Shown piece after piece: positions 25,601-40,600 of a stretch of DNA of 64,000 bases. A model generated the notes under the pieces. That model searched no databases. It was not told where the DNA came from and saw nothing but the letters and a program-made list of their open reading frames with translations. The stretch covers positions 73,497 through 137,496 of the forward strand of contig VTPC01000401.1 in the NCBI GenBank assembly GCA_011009095.1. The letters run 5' to 3'. The first letter of the stretch is position 1, and every line of letters begins with the position of its first letter. A program made the position numbers and the translations under genes. The stretch comes from Ignelater luminosus. Its lineage: Eukaryota; Arthropoda; Insecta; Coleoptera; Elateridae.

Positions 25601-28600
25601 ACCATTTACATTCTTGATGCCATTACAAAAATAAGATTCTAAATGCAAATTTATTGTTAAATTCACAAAGTTTTATTAATTATTATAATTATAAATTATG
25701 TTAACTGTAATCACTTAAAAAATAACCTAAAAAGATTTAAATGTCATTTGTATTATTTTAATAGCTTTTGTTTTATTTTTTTTATTAATATGAAACAATC
25801 AAAGACAAGAAATTTAGAATCCATGGGTATCTTTGATTTGGGTTTTTGTTACTCTCATGGTACAGACATCCATGTCTGAGCCTTATTAATTATGAATTAC
25901 CTTGTGCTATTTTAATTACATTCACTGAATGCATAACCTGTTTTTTTATTCTCCTAAATTTTGTCTATGTATAAATTATTTTTTTACAAATTCACATTTC
26001 TTTTTCTACATTATGAAAATTTCTTAAGCTTTATATTTATGCTTAAAATATGTAATATAAGTTGTTAGGGACCTAATAGCTTTATTTTGTTTGTTTCTTA
26101 TATCAATAATTAGGAACTATTAGAGGAGATCTTATTAAACCTTTAAATTAATCAGAATTAGTTTAGATAGCCAATTTTGAGAGAGAAGGTAGTCGTAAGC
26201 TTGATTATCTAATTAAAAGTTTTTAGCTAACTGTTAACTTCTTTAAATACTTGATTTTTCAAGTATTAACATTTTTAATGCATTTATTAATGGAACCATT
26301 TGTTCCTACTTATATAATAGCAAATAATGATATTCTATGTTGTGTTAACTTCAGGTGAGCATTTATGATCTTATAACTAAGCTTTATGATAGCAGAAATT
26401 GTGCATTCCTGAAATGTCAAATTTTTCCCATTTATACAAGGCACCTTTATAAACATGTACCTACTCATAGCAAGAGTTAATAAACATTAAACAATTTTAT
26501 TACATTTGTAGCATTAATCTTTCTGTTATATACTAGACATTTACTTGCTAATATGAACAATTTGTTCTCCTCATTTGTTTTATATCTAAAATAAGCATTA
26601 AAACAATTGAAGTGTGTTCATTTACTTGGATATTGCAGTTTATATTCAGCACTACATACAAAAAGATGTTTTGGACCAAGTAGGTTGATTTGAATTTTGT
26701 TTTCACTAAAAGATTGCAATTGTTATTTCATTTCCAACAACATATTGCGAGTGGGTAACTGCCATTTAAAATCTTTTTAGTTGAGGTAGCTGGAGCTTAG
26801 AAGGTGCATCTCTATTATATCATTCTAGTTCCTCTTTTATATTGCCAAAAGGGACATATACGCCACTGCAATTTCTTAAACTGATGCACTGTATAAAGTT
26901 CTCAATTGAATTGGGATTCTAAGCTAAGTTATGCTAATTTATAAACTACTGCATTCAATACAGCCTTAAAATTGAAGTACTTCTGAGAATAAAAATTGTA
27001 TTAATTGCTAACTACTGCTAGCAATGCAGGCAAAATATCCTTGATGACACTTTATAACAGAGATTAGTAATCCTATTACAATGAAAACAAATATATAGGC
27101 AGTAGACACAAAGTTTACATTTTAGAGCAGGTTGTACCAACTAAATTCAAATTTTGATCGAGAACCAATAGCATAAAAATAATGTTGTTACAATAATCAT
27201 TTCAATGCAGTTGAATCTTGATCAAAATTTGAACATAGTAAAACCTGCCCTAAGAAGGATATTTACTTAAATGTGTAACAACTTTTAGCTCTACAGAGCT
27301 ATCACATTGGTTCGCTGAATCAGGAGATTTACTGCAAGTAAAGATGTTACGATTTCAGGTTCATACATATAAAATTTAAAAAAGGATATTTGGCAACCTG
27401 CTAAGCATTTAGAAGCCTGGAACAGTCATGGAATGTCAGGGCTGTTGGTCATTGTGGCCTCTACTACTATGCAGGGGTATCAATGGAAAGTGGAAATGGT
27501 CCGCCCTTTGCTTATACTTTGAAGTAGAATTCTGAAACTCAGAATATTTAAGCGACATCATATTTTAATTTCTTGACAAAGTGGAATGCTCAAGGTCACT
27601 TTCGGTTTCAACAGAAATTGTGTCAACTTTATTTTTTTAAATAGTACCTCATATGTACAAGTACATACAGGGTGTCAATTTGAAAAGTTGCCATAGGCTA
27701 CATGTCTGTAACTAAAAAAGGTATCAGAAATCACTCAAAACCGTCTTGATAGCAGAAAGAGAATAAAAATTGCAAACTTTTAGTGAAAACAAAATTGAAA
27801 CTTGGTCCAAAGTTATAGCACAAAACATCTCATTTTAGTGTTGAATATAAATCACATAATTCAAGTAAATAAACATATTTCAATTGTTTTAATGTGTATT
27901 TCAAAGGCAAAACAAATGAAGGGAGACATTTCTAAATAAATAATGTAAATTGAACTGTTACTAGTAAATCAAAACAATCAGCAGGTGCAATACGTAATGA
28001 ATAATTTTTTAAGGACAGTGCCTAAGGCAGCAACTCACTTTACGTGATATTATTCAATAAGAAATGTTTACATTCATCTGTTCTAGATACAAAACATGCA
28101 TTAAGAAATTGAAATATATTTATTTAATGAAAAACATGATTTATATCCAGTAGTAAAACAAGATGTTTTACCCAAAACTTTGGATCAAATAGGGCGATGT
28201 TTGTTTTTATTAAAAGGTTGCTATTATTATTCCCTTTTTAATGAGGTATTGCAAGTGGGAGGTGCCATTTAAGATTCTGCAGTCAAAGTGGCTGGGACTT
28301 AAGAGGTTAGGTGGTGGTTACTTATTACATCATTCTACTTCCCCCTCCATATTACCAAAACGGTTTTGAGTGATTTTTAATAGCTTTTTTAGTTTTTTTT
28401 TTTACAATAAATGAGTCTCTCTTAAATTAATACTTACTCGGACCGAATTCCCCAAATATAAAACAAATCTTCAGCTTTTTTAGTTTCAGATATACAGCCC
28501 ACTGCAACTTTTCAAACTGATACCCTGTATAATTTTTAGTAATCCAATTCTACTTTAAATTCTGTTTTTGTTGACATGTAATTTGTGATGTTTTAAGATA

Positions 28601-31600
28601 ATCTAAGAAATGCTTAATTTCCCTAAAATAGGAGGGTCACGATTTGACATACCTTTTTAAGAATTTTCATCAACTACCCTATAAACTGCAAAGAATGGTT
28701 GCTTTTTCTTCTTATTACCAATGCTACTTTTCGACAAGGGGTTGACATTGAGAAACTGCATTTCTTTTAGTTTTATGATCAATTTCTTGAGAAAAAATTG
28801 ATGCTACTTATTGTTTGAAATAGCAAATCCTCATTTTTTTAATCACTAATGAAAGTTAGACATATTTTCTTTCTAATAAGCACATTGCTTTCACAATTTT
28901 TGAAAACAATAATCTTCAGTTGTCTTTTATGATCAGTACCATCGGTGATATATGAATTAAATTTTTTACTGATCAGTAAAGATATTCATAATTTAAAAAC
29001 AAGCTATATTGTCACAAATTGGTATTCATTTTCTCAAATTTTATGAAACAAATATCCATTTCATAAAAAAAATTACTAGATTCGGTATCGAGATTTAAAT
29101 AAGATTCAATAACTTTCTCCAGACCATTTTACCATATTAATTTTGTTCAAGTGTCATCAAGGCTTTTTATAGTAATAGATTTTATAATAAAACATAAAGG
29201 CTATAGTGAAAACATCATAAACGACAAGATGAACTAGGAAATCTACATACATGCAATTCCTCAAGTATCTGTTGTTTTTGAGAATTTCCTTCATCTGTTA
29301 AAGGAGGAGTCGTACTAGATTGTTGCTTCTTTCGATTTTTAATAAAATCAATAATACTACCACCAGCAGTGGGATCTTCATTAAGGAACTCAGAATCTTC
29401 TAATTCACTTAAAGGTAGGGGTTGTGGTCGCAGCGTCATCGAAGAAACTTCACTAGAACTTAATGAACGTAATGCCCCTTGCGAGATTTCACTAGAATTT
29501 AAATTGCCATCGAGCGGTGCAGAATTAGTAGATCGATTCTTAGGTATAGCGGATTTACGATTAGTCGTTTTTCCTTGCTGCGAGTCGGTTGGACGAGTCG
29601 GTGATGGAACTGCCAGTTGTTTATTAAGAGGTTCTGTACATTGATTTTGGCTACTGTCTTCTTGCGGCATAATTCGTACTGCTTCGGGTACCTCTTGAAG
29701 GACCGCCGAAGAAAATTCTGTAATGAATAATATAAATACCGAAATTTTGATCAAATAAAAAAAGATTTACCTGGAGAGGCAAGGGTGGATGGTGGTTGAA
29801 AGAAATTGACAGGTTGAGGCATATTTGGTGGTAGGGTACCTGCTGGTAATGGTGAATCACGACTGCTAACTTGTCCTGGTAGCATTGTTGCAGCAGCACC
29901 CATCATGGAATGAGGATAATCTAATAACATTTGCACTACTTGTGTATGACCCCCCTTTGCCGCTTCTATCAACATAGTGGAATTATCCTGAATAAAGGAA
30001 AGGAATGTTTATTAATAGACATGTTTAAAATTTTATGTCTGTTAAGTTTCTTTTAAATGTTTGTATGCTTATTCTAGAACTAGAATTTAAAAATACGTAC
30101 TTTTAATTTATGATTGGGATCAGCTCTATGTGCAAGCAAAAGTTCCACAACTGCAATATGTCCACCAGCACAAGCTAATGATAATGGTGTGTGATCATTA
30201 TTTGTTGTTTGTCTGTTTACATCTGCACCTTTGGAAATAAGGAACTGTACGGTACATAAATGCCCAGCTCGACATGCCTTCATTAAAGGCGTTCGTCCAC
30301 CTTCTGATTCATGCTCCTGTGTTATACAAAACTGTTACAGCTTCACTAAAAACCTCACAACAATCAACATACCAAATCAGCTCCAAATTGTAAGAGAAGA
30401 TCCGCAACATCAGTATGACCATTTTCACAGGCATATGTAAGAGCTGTATCTCCCGTTTGAGTTTGTGCACGAACATTGGCATGATTTTCTAAAAGATATT
30501 TAACCAATTCTAAATGACCTTCTTGTGCTGCTTCCATGAGAGGGGTGGAGGCCCCTAACTCTATATCAGCACCAGCTTTTATAAGAAAATCTGCTACTTC
30601 ACTAAAACCTCCACAACATGCCAACGTAAGTGCCGTTTCCTGTGTTTCATCGGTTTGTGCATTTATATTTGCGCCTAAAATTAAAGAAAGCAGTTAAGAT
30701 ACACACACATAAAAGTCAACCAATTAAAAAATTATAGGAAGTAAAGGTAATGAATAATTACTTTTTTCTAGCATTCTGATAAAAGTAAATTAAACGATTG
30801 TTGATATAATAACTTTTGTGAATTAAAATTATTTTTGAATGAAACATGTCAATATGACAGAACATGTTAAGATTGTAATTAAAATAAATAAATTCAATAA
30901 TATTAATAACTGTCAAAATAAGATTTTTTAATTAGTAAATTTTAACTTTGTTTTGTTGTGAGTAACTTGAAAATAACAATAAAATAGCATGGTGACAAAC
31001 ATAACAAATGATAAATATTAAATAACTAGAAAATTATTGAAATGTACTGCAATGTTGAATAATTCATTATTATTAATTAAATAAGAAATAAGAAGTATAG
31101 AATCCTGGAAAAACCTTTTCTAAACATAATTGTGTAAAAATATTTGCAATATCTGTTGTCATTTCTATAAAATCATTGATGATGCAATCTATTATTTGAT
31201 GTTTAGCACGCCAATATATTGCCATCCTAAGCCAAAAAGGTATTGGCTTATGATAGCAACATAGAAGACTTGTAAAATAATATTTAGTGTGGCCAACATG
31301 TTTACATCAAAAGGAAATCATTTGGTATCAGCAGATGGAAGGAAGGAACTGAACCATTCCAGTGACATGTTAATTCAGACTGCTTACAGAATTTAAAAAT
31401 CATTAAATTATGAAAGTCAATCTCACTTGCAATATCATTTGGTATTATGTGTACCAAATGTAATTTAATCATTTCTACTTCCAACAGCTATACTGACTGT
31501 TACGTATGTTACTGTGGAATAGTCCTATTGTGAAGCTGCTGATGATCATTATTATATAAGTTTTCAGAATTAAAGCAACACAAGCTTAAAAAAACCACTA

Positions 31601-34600
31601 AATTTAATAAAAGTTTGTAGTAATACCTTGGCTAAGAAGTAGTGCAACCATTTCTTCATGTCCTTCTCTGGCTGCTTCCATAAGTGGTGTATACCCTTCA
31701 TCATTAACTTCTTCAATGTTAGCTCCCCTTTCAATTAATAACATAGCTAAATCTACATGACCACCACATGCCGCTAACGTTAGTGGTGATTCAAAACTAT
31801 CAGTTGGCATGTTTACTTGTGCACCTGAATCTAAGAGCAGTCTTGCCACTTCCACATGGCCATCCATGGAAGCTTCCATTAAAGCAGTGTGCATTTCATC
31901 AGTCTTATGTTCCTGATCAGCACCGGCTTCTAGAAGAAATCGAACCATATCTAAATGACCTTTATAACAAGCTAAAGTAAGAGCTGATTCTTTAAATTCG
32001 TTGGAATGGGTATTGATGCCAGCACCGTGCATCAAGAGAATTTTTGCTAGTTCTACATGGCCAGCGCTGGCAGCTTCCATTAATGGCGTGTGTCCATTTT
32101 CATTGTGATCTTCTACATTAGCACCGTTCTCCAGCAAAAATTTCACTACCTCTGCATGGCCACCCGCAGAGCCATACATAAGAGGAGTATTACCTGAAAA
32201 GTTATATTTAAAACATTATAATATGTGTAAAACTTTACTTTTGTTTTAAAATTAATAAAAAATAAAAGTTAATAAACTTAGCAAAAACATAAACTTGAAT
32301 ATCGTTATGTTGACATACCTGATGATGACTGAGCATTAACATCTGCCCCATGTGCTACAAGTAAACGAACTATATCTAGATGACCAGAAGAAGCAGCTTC
32401 CATCAAAGGGGTACATTCTCCCTTGATACCTCTATCTTCAACGTTAGCATGCATTGCTAGTAAAACCTATAAAAAAATCATACTTTAGTAGTGCAATATG
32501 TTTTATTTCGACAACATTTATCAACATTTACATAAATATATAAGTATCATGTATTAAGAATAGTTTTAAACAATATTGTTTCATTGTAATTATGCAATAT
32601 AATTTAGACAGATCTTAACCCTCTAGAAAAAATAAATACCTAAATATAAAAAAATACCCCACAGCTAGCCGACAAAATATTCATTTTTATATTATTAGAT
32701 GTGTATCAGTTGAAGAAAATCAGCTATAAAAATAAGTGCTTAAATAATTATCACTGCTGGAATTATCCATCAGTCAGCTAGTACTGATTTAGTCCATTTT
32801 CAGATTTTCTAGTTTTTCTAAGCAGTGTTTTGACTTATAAAATTCTTTTCTGTTCTTTAAAATATATATCTTAGTAGTTTATTAAATTCAGGTGCTTTTT
32901 TTGGTATTTTCTAGCAGTGACATAATGTGGTCATACTGCAGAAAGTGACCAAGTCAGATTTGTAGTAGCTTTGAGTTATTGGCATCATGTTATATTTACT
33001 ATCAGAAAAATTGATCAAGCCAACTGGGATATGATGGTGAGGGTTGCAAATAATGACTAAGTGTATAAGACGTCTATAATTAAGCAGAACTGACCAATTT
33101 GACTTTTAGTCACTTTTCTGACTTGGTCACTTTCTGTAGTAAGCTCATGATATACACTCATCAACTAAAGGTGATTTTAGGCCAGAATTCAAGAATCAAC
33201 TCCTACCAACAGTGCCATGTATGCAGAGGTGGGTTATGCTGACATGCGTGAAATGAACCACAAGCAATGCGGCTTACACATTCATAATTCATTTATTCTT
33301 AAGAACTGAATTATTTACATTAATAATTGTCATAAACTAATTTAGGTAGAACGAATAATCGAAAATAAATTGTATTTTATTCTTATATCTAACACAAAAG
33401 AACTAAAAATGCAACTAAATATGTACAAAGATAACCAACAAATAATAAAGTGAATTCGAATAAAAAAACAAAAATAATAAAATTTTATTATTCACTTATT
33501 GTAGTCACCTGAAGCTAAATTCCATGTACAAGTTCATGTACTGCTTGCACATTTTATAGCACCTGTGATGCCATTGTATGCAAACTGCAGTAATAATTAA
33601 GAATGGAAAACTGGTGGCACGCGAAAACCTAAAACCACCTCACTCTACACATAACACTGCCAGTCGTAATGCAAGTTTTTCAAACAGTCTAGTCATACTG
33701 AAAGGGTTAGGGTGATAGTATTTATGTCCAGACTTGTTGCACAATAATTATTACAGTCAATGATTTTAAGTTGAACTGTATAATGCTAGTTTTGCAAATT
33801 TTCAAATTCATCTGACACATCTCACACCTCACAAAACATTAATGCCATTCTAAAATCAAATTTTGATATTTTAGGCGGGTCCATGCCAGATTTATTTGCC
33901 TTTATCTATTAGCAACATAAATGCCTCCTCTAAAATCTTGCTTTTGTTTCTATGTATTTTTAATTTCTGTTTGTACGATTTTAGATTAGAGAATTGAGAG
34001 TAGGCCTTGATATGATAGTTTTGTAACAGTGTACCTTGAAGTTTCATTAAAAGTTACTAAATATATATTTATAGGTTAAAAGTCTGTCATTTGTGTCCAA
34101 GGTTACTAGATGTCCTGATATGTGTGGGACTATCCAGACTTTTACTCTTGTGTCCCATGTCCTGACAAGAGTCAAATGTTTCGATCCAGAATGGTACGAA
34201 AAACAACATATTGCACCACGTTTCTACACACTGGCTAACATTCTTACCAAAACACTTGAAGGACTGATTTCAAAACTTAAAACCATAAAATCATATTTTA
34301 TGAGTAAAGATTCCATGGCATTTCTACTGCAACTATTTTCTTTGTGGACGAATTTATGAGTATGCAAACTAAAAATTGAATTGAAACAATAACAGCCAGT
34401 GATTCAAAACTTATTGTAGCACATTTAATTAATTTTATTGTAGTTAATGGTCCACAAATTAGCTACTGTACTAATTTTTTTACAAAAACATTCAAAAGTC
34501 GTTCAAAACAATTTCTCTGAAATTTCAGAAGTTTTGTTTGTATTTCCTGCATGAGCAGCCTTTTCAGTTGATTGTGACCAATCTTCATACATTTTGTCTT

Positions 34601-37600
34601 GAGTGGGCCTAGAAAACCTCTATACAAAGTAAAACTGAGGCACATTGGATGGGTTCTTGTTTTTCTGAATATACCAGGTGACCAAGACCATAGGTATGGA
34701 CTTCATTTATTTATTTTTTGAGGTGTTAAACGCATTAATATCGCTTCCAGTCTCACTGCAAATGACATCAACTTTCTTATTTTAAATGGAATACTTTGTA
34801 TATTTTTACATATTTGGATTTTACAGGAAATTCCAAATCCAATATGCTAGTTTTTATTAGTTATTATTTCCATGGTTACTAAACATCTAATTGTTTATGT
34901 CTTAACCTAGATGGCTGAATTGTTGCCCAAACTGTTTAATTAACCAAGTAACCAGGGAAAATCAAAATTCAGATTAGGTTTGTTTTATAAGTACATGAAG
35001 ATGATTTAAACTTTCAGAGGCTCATAACCTCATTTTTTCTAAATAGTACCTCACTGGGACAAGTAGGTCACTGTATAAAGAATTTTCTACAGAATTAACT
35101 GATATCACATTTAAGTACTTTTTGTTCAACTCATATTGGGAAAAAGAGGTCTTAAAGATAATTATCAACAAATAAGGCATTACCTGAAAACCAGAGAATG
35201 AAAAACAAGACTAATGAAAACTAGTGTATTAGATTCACAATTTTATGTAAAATCCAAACATGTAAAAATATACCAGGTGTCCCACTTAAAATAAGAAAGT
35301 TGATGTCATTTCTAGGGAAATCAGAACTGATGTTAGTGCGTTTAACATCTCAAAAGATTGCATCTATTAACCATATTGCATATTCAAGTTTTGTTAACAT
35401 TTGTTTATAAATAAACAATTTATAAGTCTGTACCTATAGCCTTAGCCACCTGGTGTTTTACATTGATTTCTTCAAACTTCTTCTTTCTATTGATTATAAG
35501 CTGACCTCAAGTTAAGATTTTCAAATGCACGTTCCTGTGTTCAGGTGTAGATTTTAGAGCATCAATCTTACTAAAATATTTTTGTTTTTGTTCTCTTTTA
35601 AAATTTTTGGTATTGATATTAGAAACATTAAATTTTTTTATAATTTTAACCATTACAGCACAATTTCTCCTTGAAAATTTTACAATTTGACCAATTTGTC
35701 AATTGTTTTGTTTTCTTTTTGTTTTTTCTGTTCCTGTTTTCCCCTTGACAATGAATGTTTCTTCTTTTATGCTTTTCTATAATTTATAAATTGCTCTCTT
35801 TCACAGATTCCAAAACATTTCAATTTCTGGCAGCTCTCTATGGATAGTAATTTCATGTTAATTTTAAAGTATGTTATTCGTGTTTTGTGTTCTATTAACT
35901 TTGACATGTTCTAGATACTTTTACATCCACACAAAGAAGACTTAAATTGCTAGAGTAAAATTGTATAGATTATAGAGTATATATGTCACTCTGACAATTA
36001 TTAAGCTTAAGAATGAAATGTCTTTTTGTTAAAAACAAAACAATAGTAATGGTACAGGTCTTAAATTCGCCTACATTATTTAGAATTTGTCAGAAATGTT
36101 TAGTTTTATTGCTCAGCTTGCCTTAGTAAATTAATTATTGGTAGATTACAGAGCTGGGTAAGTACATCACAAATGTACTTGAAAAACCATAAATAAATCC
36201 TTTTTTTGTACTTGTACTTGTACTTAAGTACATTCTATTGGTAATGTACTTTGTACTTGTACTTATAAATCCAAAGTTTGATTAGTACTTTGTACTTTGT
36301 ACTTAAGTACATTTGTGATGTACTTACCCAGCTCTGGTAGATTAACTACAGATTTATTGTAAATAATCAACTTCAAAAGTATAATCATATGGATACTGTC
36401 AGGTGAATTAAAGCAGATTCAAACTGACAAACTACCTTAAAAAGTAGCTTAATAATGTTGATATCAAAATTGTAGCCAAAAGCCCTGCACTTCTGACTTA
36501 CCGCCTGTAGATTTACTAAAACTTGTTCTGAACTGCATGATCTGGGATCTGGTAAACCTGTTTGTGTCATTTTCTTAAAATAAACAAGAGTTGTCAATAT
36601 ATAAAGTGATTTTTAGTTTTTAGATAGTATTTAGTAAGTTGCTGTATGTTTGTTGTACACTTCAAAAACGTGGAAAAATCAAAGCCTATTCTGAATTCTA
36701 TAATGAAAGAAGAAGCTATGCAAAGTAATCAAAAAGTAAACAAATCTGAGTTGCTTTTGAAAAGAAAATGCATTATGTGAATAAAAATATGTATCTATCA
36801 TCTAACACTGCCAGTGTCTTGTCAAATATGCAACAAAATATAGATAGTGATTTTTAAGTTTGCTTAGAAGAATCAATTTTAAAGCATTTATGAAAATTCA
36901 CTTAGATCAATCTGATCACTCTTAATACTAAGTATCATTTCTATGGTTATTTTGAGTTATCAGGTTAACCTGGGTCCTGGTTCAATTTTCGTAAAGGCTT
37001 TTAATAATTTCTATCAACAAATGTCCATTAAGCTATTATTTATTTTTCACAGGTAACATAATAAAAGTCATACAGTTATTCAAATAAGTTAAAAGGTGTC
37101 TATGAAAACTGGTTTCCTATCACAATAGGGGAAACTTAAATTTGAATATGACCTTCAATACGATTTTTATAAGCTCCAACGGATTGAGTTTTGGTATTTG
37201 ATTTTCATGTCGTTTGTGTGTGTTCCAAATTATATCCTGTTTTTCTTGCTTTCTTGTCTCAATATCTTCAAAACTCAATATAAAATCTCACATGGGGGTA
37301 ACAAACATTAAGTCACCTAAAGACACAGTACTTAAACTTAAATTTAGTTAATTTAAACATAAACTCATGTTTATACAATTAATTTATCATAAAAAGTAAA
37401 TTATTTTCTATGTAATAACAATAACGTGTTAAACGAGAATAACTTTGTATGCAGTCCTAACGCTGCCGTAAGACCATGAGTCTTCCCTATATCAGAATGC
37501 AAAGAGGCACTAAATTGATTTAAAGTTCAAAAGTGAAGCTTGAGAATTTTATTAGGTGTGTGAGTATTATTGCGAGACTAGTTTTTTGAGATAAAGAGAC

Positions 37601-40600
37601 ATCAAAACACTCGAGATTGACTAATCCAATGTAATTTAACCTTTATCTGGTCAAGGTGGGTCCAATGGACCCAGTACCCATTTTACTTTGTCATATTTTC
37701 TAAAATATTCGTCTTAGGGTAATGAGCGCTTATGACTTGTAAGAGTGTTACCAGTTAGTCAAATATTTTAATTTACATTTAGTAGATGAAAAAAAAATTT
37801 CTTAAGTTGATTATTAAATAACCGGGCAAGGTGGGTCCATTGAACCCTCCTTACATTTCTATTAATACTAAACAATTCTCTGTAAATTATGTTTATCTTT
37901 TGTTGTTATAAGTTTCAATTGACAATATTGGTGGTAATTACGGTGGTTTATGGTTTTATGAATATTGTAGAATACAAAATTATGAAATTGACTGAATTGA
38001 TATTTTTTAGATATCAATGTACTGAAATACAAAAATAAACCGACCCCTTATAAAAATTGCAAATGTACCACACAAACTCTATAATGCAAAGGCGGGTCCA
38101 CTGGACCCATTTTGCCCAGTAACGTAACTAAAATACATTGCCCAGATAAGGGTTAATTGTAATATTGTTAAGCAACCATGATAATTAAGACAGTCCATAT
38201 TTTAGAACTGTTGAGCAAAAACCCTCTAATAAAGAATGCTTTTTAATTCTTTAATAAGGCCTCTTAACACATCGATTTATGAATTGGTACTGCTACTTTT
38301 TTCTACAGAAAATTACAAAGGCAACTTAAATGAGAGCATCTTAACATTTAAAAAACTGTTCCATTCTATGGTAGATTTTAGTTTCATTTCGACAAAGAAG
38401 CTATGTCATCTTGTTGAGAGTACAAGATTGTTTTGAGTAGAGCTAATTAACTAACTGGGGAAACCACAAGAAGCCTTCTTGGCTGCAGTGAATCTGATTA
38501 CCATAGATAGTTCCCAGGATTAACAACAATAGTAATAATAATGGATTACTGTTTGAAACTAATTTGTATGGTTTTCAGGAACGAAACTGAATGTCAATGA
38601 GAAATATCTTTTTTGGGTTTTACTTAAACATGCTTTTGCTGTCACTTTGAGGTCCTAAAGTATTGAAACTACAGGTAGAAACTGTTACTGGAATGTCCAT
38701 TCTGTATATCTGAAAAACTGCTAAGGTATGGAACGAAAGTCAATGGACAATAAAACAGTTATCAATTAGTCATCATTATGAAATCATCAAAAGCATTACA
38801 TAAACAGGTTTATGAAATACTTGGATGGGTAGATAAAAGCAAGTGGTGAAAAGAAAACAGGACGTCCACTGAAGTTGGGATTGATAGAAGTGAAAAAGTT
38901 AAAATTTCTTGTAAACAAGAAGAATGGTGCAAGTACCCAAAAATTATCAAAAAAGTTGAATGTTTCACACACCATTGCTCAGAATTTGAAAAAATAAACT
39001 TAAAATACCGCAAACGAGTAAAAGTGTCAAAACATTCAGCAAAACAACTTGATGATATCCCCTGAAAGCACCGATTACTTTGTCAAAAATTTCTTACTCT
39101 GGATTAGTGATGGACCATGAAAAGTACTTTACTTTTTCTTGTTCTATGTTAAATGAAAACTGTGGTTTTTATACAGATAATGTTAGAGACGCCAGAAGAC
39201 ATCAAATACACCTGGAAAACAAAGTTCAAACAAAAAATTTTAGTATGGGCTGCTATATCCGAGAAGGGAATATCAAACCTCTTCATTGAACCATCAAAGA
39301 GATTTGCCCTAAAAACGGATACGTTATATATCAAGTGTTGCCTAAGCAAATTAAAAAAGTTTATTCAGAAACAACACTTAAGAGATCAAATCTTGTTCTG
39401 GCCTGATCTTGCATCCTGCCATTGTCAGGAAATGCTTGAGTGGTTGGAGAAGCAAAATATCAATTTCATACCAAAAAAGGTGAACCCACCTAATATCCCA
39501 GCACCTCGTCCCACTGAACATTTCTGGGCAAAAGATTAAATTACTGTTCCAAAAAAGTTAATATTTTGACAGTCCAGAAAATGTTGTAAAATATAAAACA
39601 AAAATTAAGAATTATTGAGGAAAAAGATCCTGAGGGCTTATACTAATTTCGTTTTTTCGTATATTTAATGTAAAAATCAGTTATAAAAAAATTATAAATG
39701 ATATAAAAATTTTTGTTCATGAAAACTTAATTGTTAGGTTGTCCCTTTACTTTCGTCGTTTCATACCTTAATTCAAAAAAGACCATGCTAAATTAAATTG
39801 AGAAGGCACCTGAATTTGTTTACGGTTGCATTTCAAGATGAATTAAGCCATTATTTAAATTTTGTGTGTTTTTGGTGCAGCTTAAGAGCATTTTACTTTA
39901 AAAGATTGTCATATCATAAGTTCAATAACAGCTTCTGGTGCCTAACTCTAATACACCTGAGAATTCTCTTTATTTACATAAGATTACAAAATTGCCTTAG
40001 AAGCAAGGATCACATATAAATAAGTAATAATATTTTGAAAAGGCTAAGCATTTACACCCAATTTTTAGTATTCAGAATGGAGTTCACACAAGTAGTGGCA
40101 AGTAGAGTGCCTTCTCTGTGTCAAAATCTGCCGATTTTAAAATGTGCAAAAATTTAATTTGAATCACTTATATCAAATATTCACCCCTATTCTCTGACAA
40201 TCTTGTTAAAATACCAGAATAAAAATTTTAATTTGTTATAGTCAAGTCAACAAAATTTAAATTTCTTCTAATTATTAACAACTGTTTACAGAATAGTTCC
40301 TAGGACTAAATTTAACATGAAAGATAAAACAAAAACATAAACAAAGCTTCTTGTATGTATTACAACTTTCACAGTTTAAATTGATTTAGGGAACCTAAAT
40401 AACCAAAGATGTTTTAACTAAAGTTCAGTATAACTTTGTAGTTAATGATATTACAATGATAAATAAATAAACTATAAATATTTATAAACACACCTGTGCT
40501 AACTCCAAATATCCTGCGTTACACGCCAAAGACAACAGACTTTCCCCGTCTTCAGATGTTTCATGCACAGATCGACCTTCGCCTAATAGTCTGCGAACAG

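Larger units (their letters stand above)
23317..29250. other. Large mask intron with fold-back repeats
   Basis: This 5,934-nt intron contains several inverted-repeat elements (24347-24680, 24643-24793, 24843-25017, 26640-26900, 27124-27252, 27665-28530) and otherwise unassigned AT-rich DNA. I see no supported exon; the minus-strand frame at 25225-25476 shows no motif. Confidence 0.75.
32467..40493. other. Large mask intron loaded with transposons
   Basis: This 8,027-nt intron splits an ankyrin repeat between LELAQ and VLLAMH. It holds inverted-repeat elements at 32935-33140, about 33162-33660 and 34671-35455, a hAT MITE at 36149-36336, a piggyBac-type MITE at 37640-38152, a Tc1/mariner element at 38724-39768, and the candidate exon at 36502-36573. 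Other parts show nothing recognisable. Confidence 0.8.

Noticed and set aside
29369-29644. 91-codon plus-strand frame
   Set aside because: It is antisense to a secure mask exon with clean phase and splice sites; the plus frame is a shadow of the Ser-rich coding sequence.
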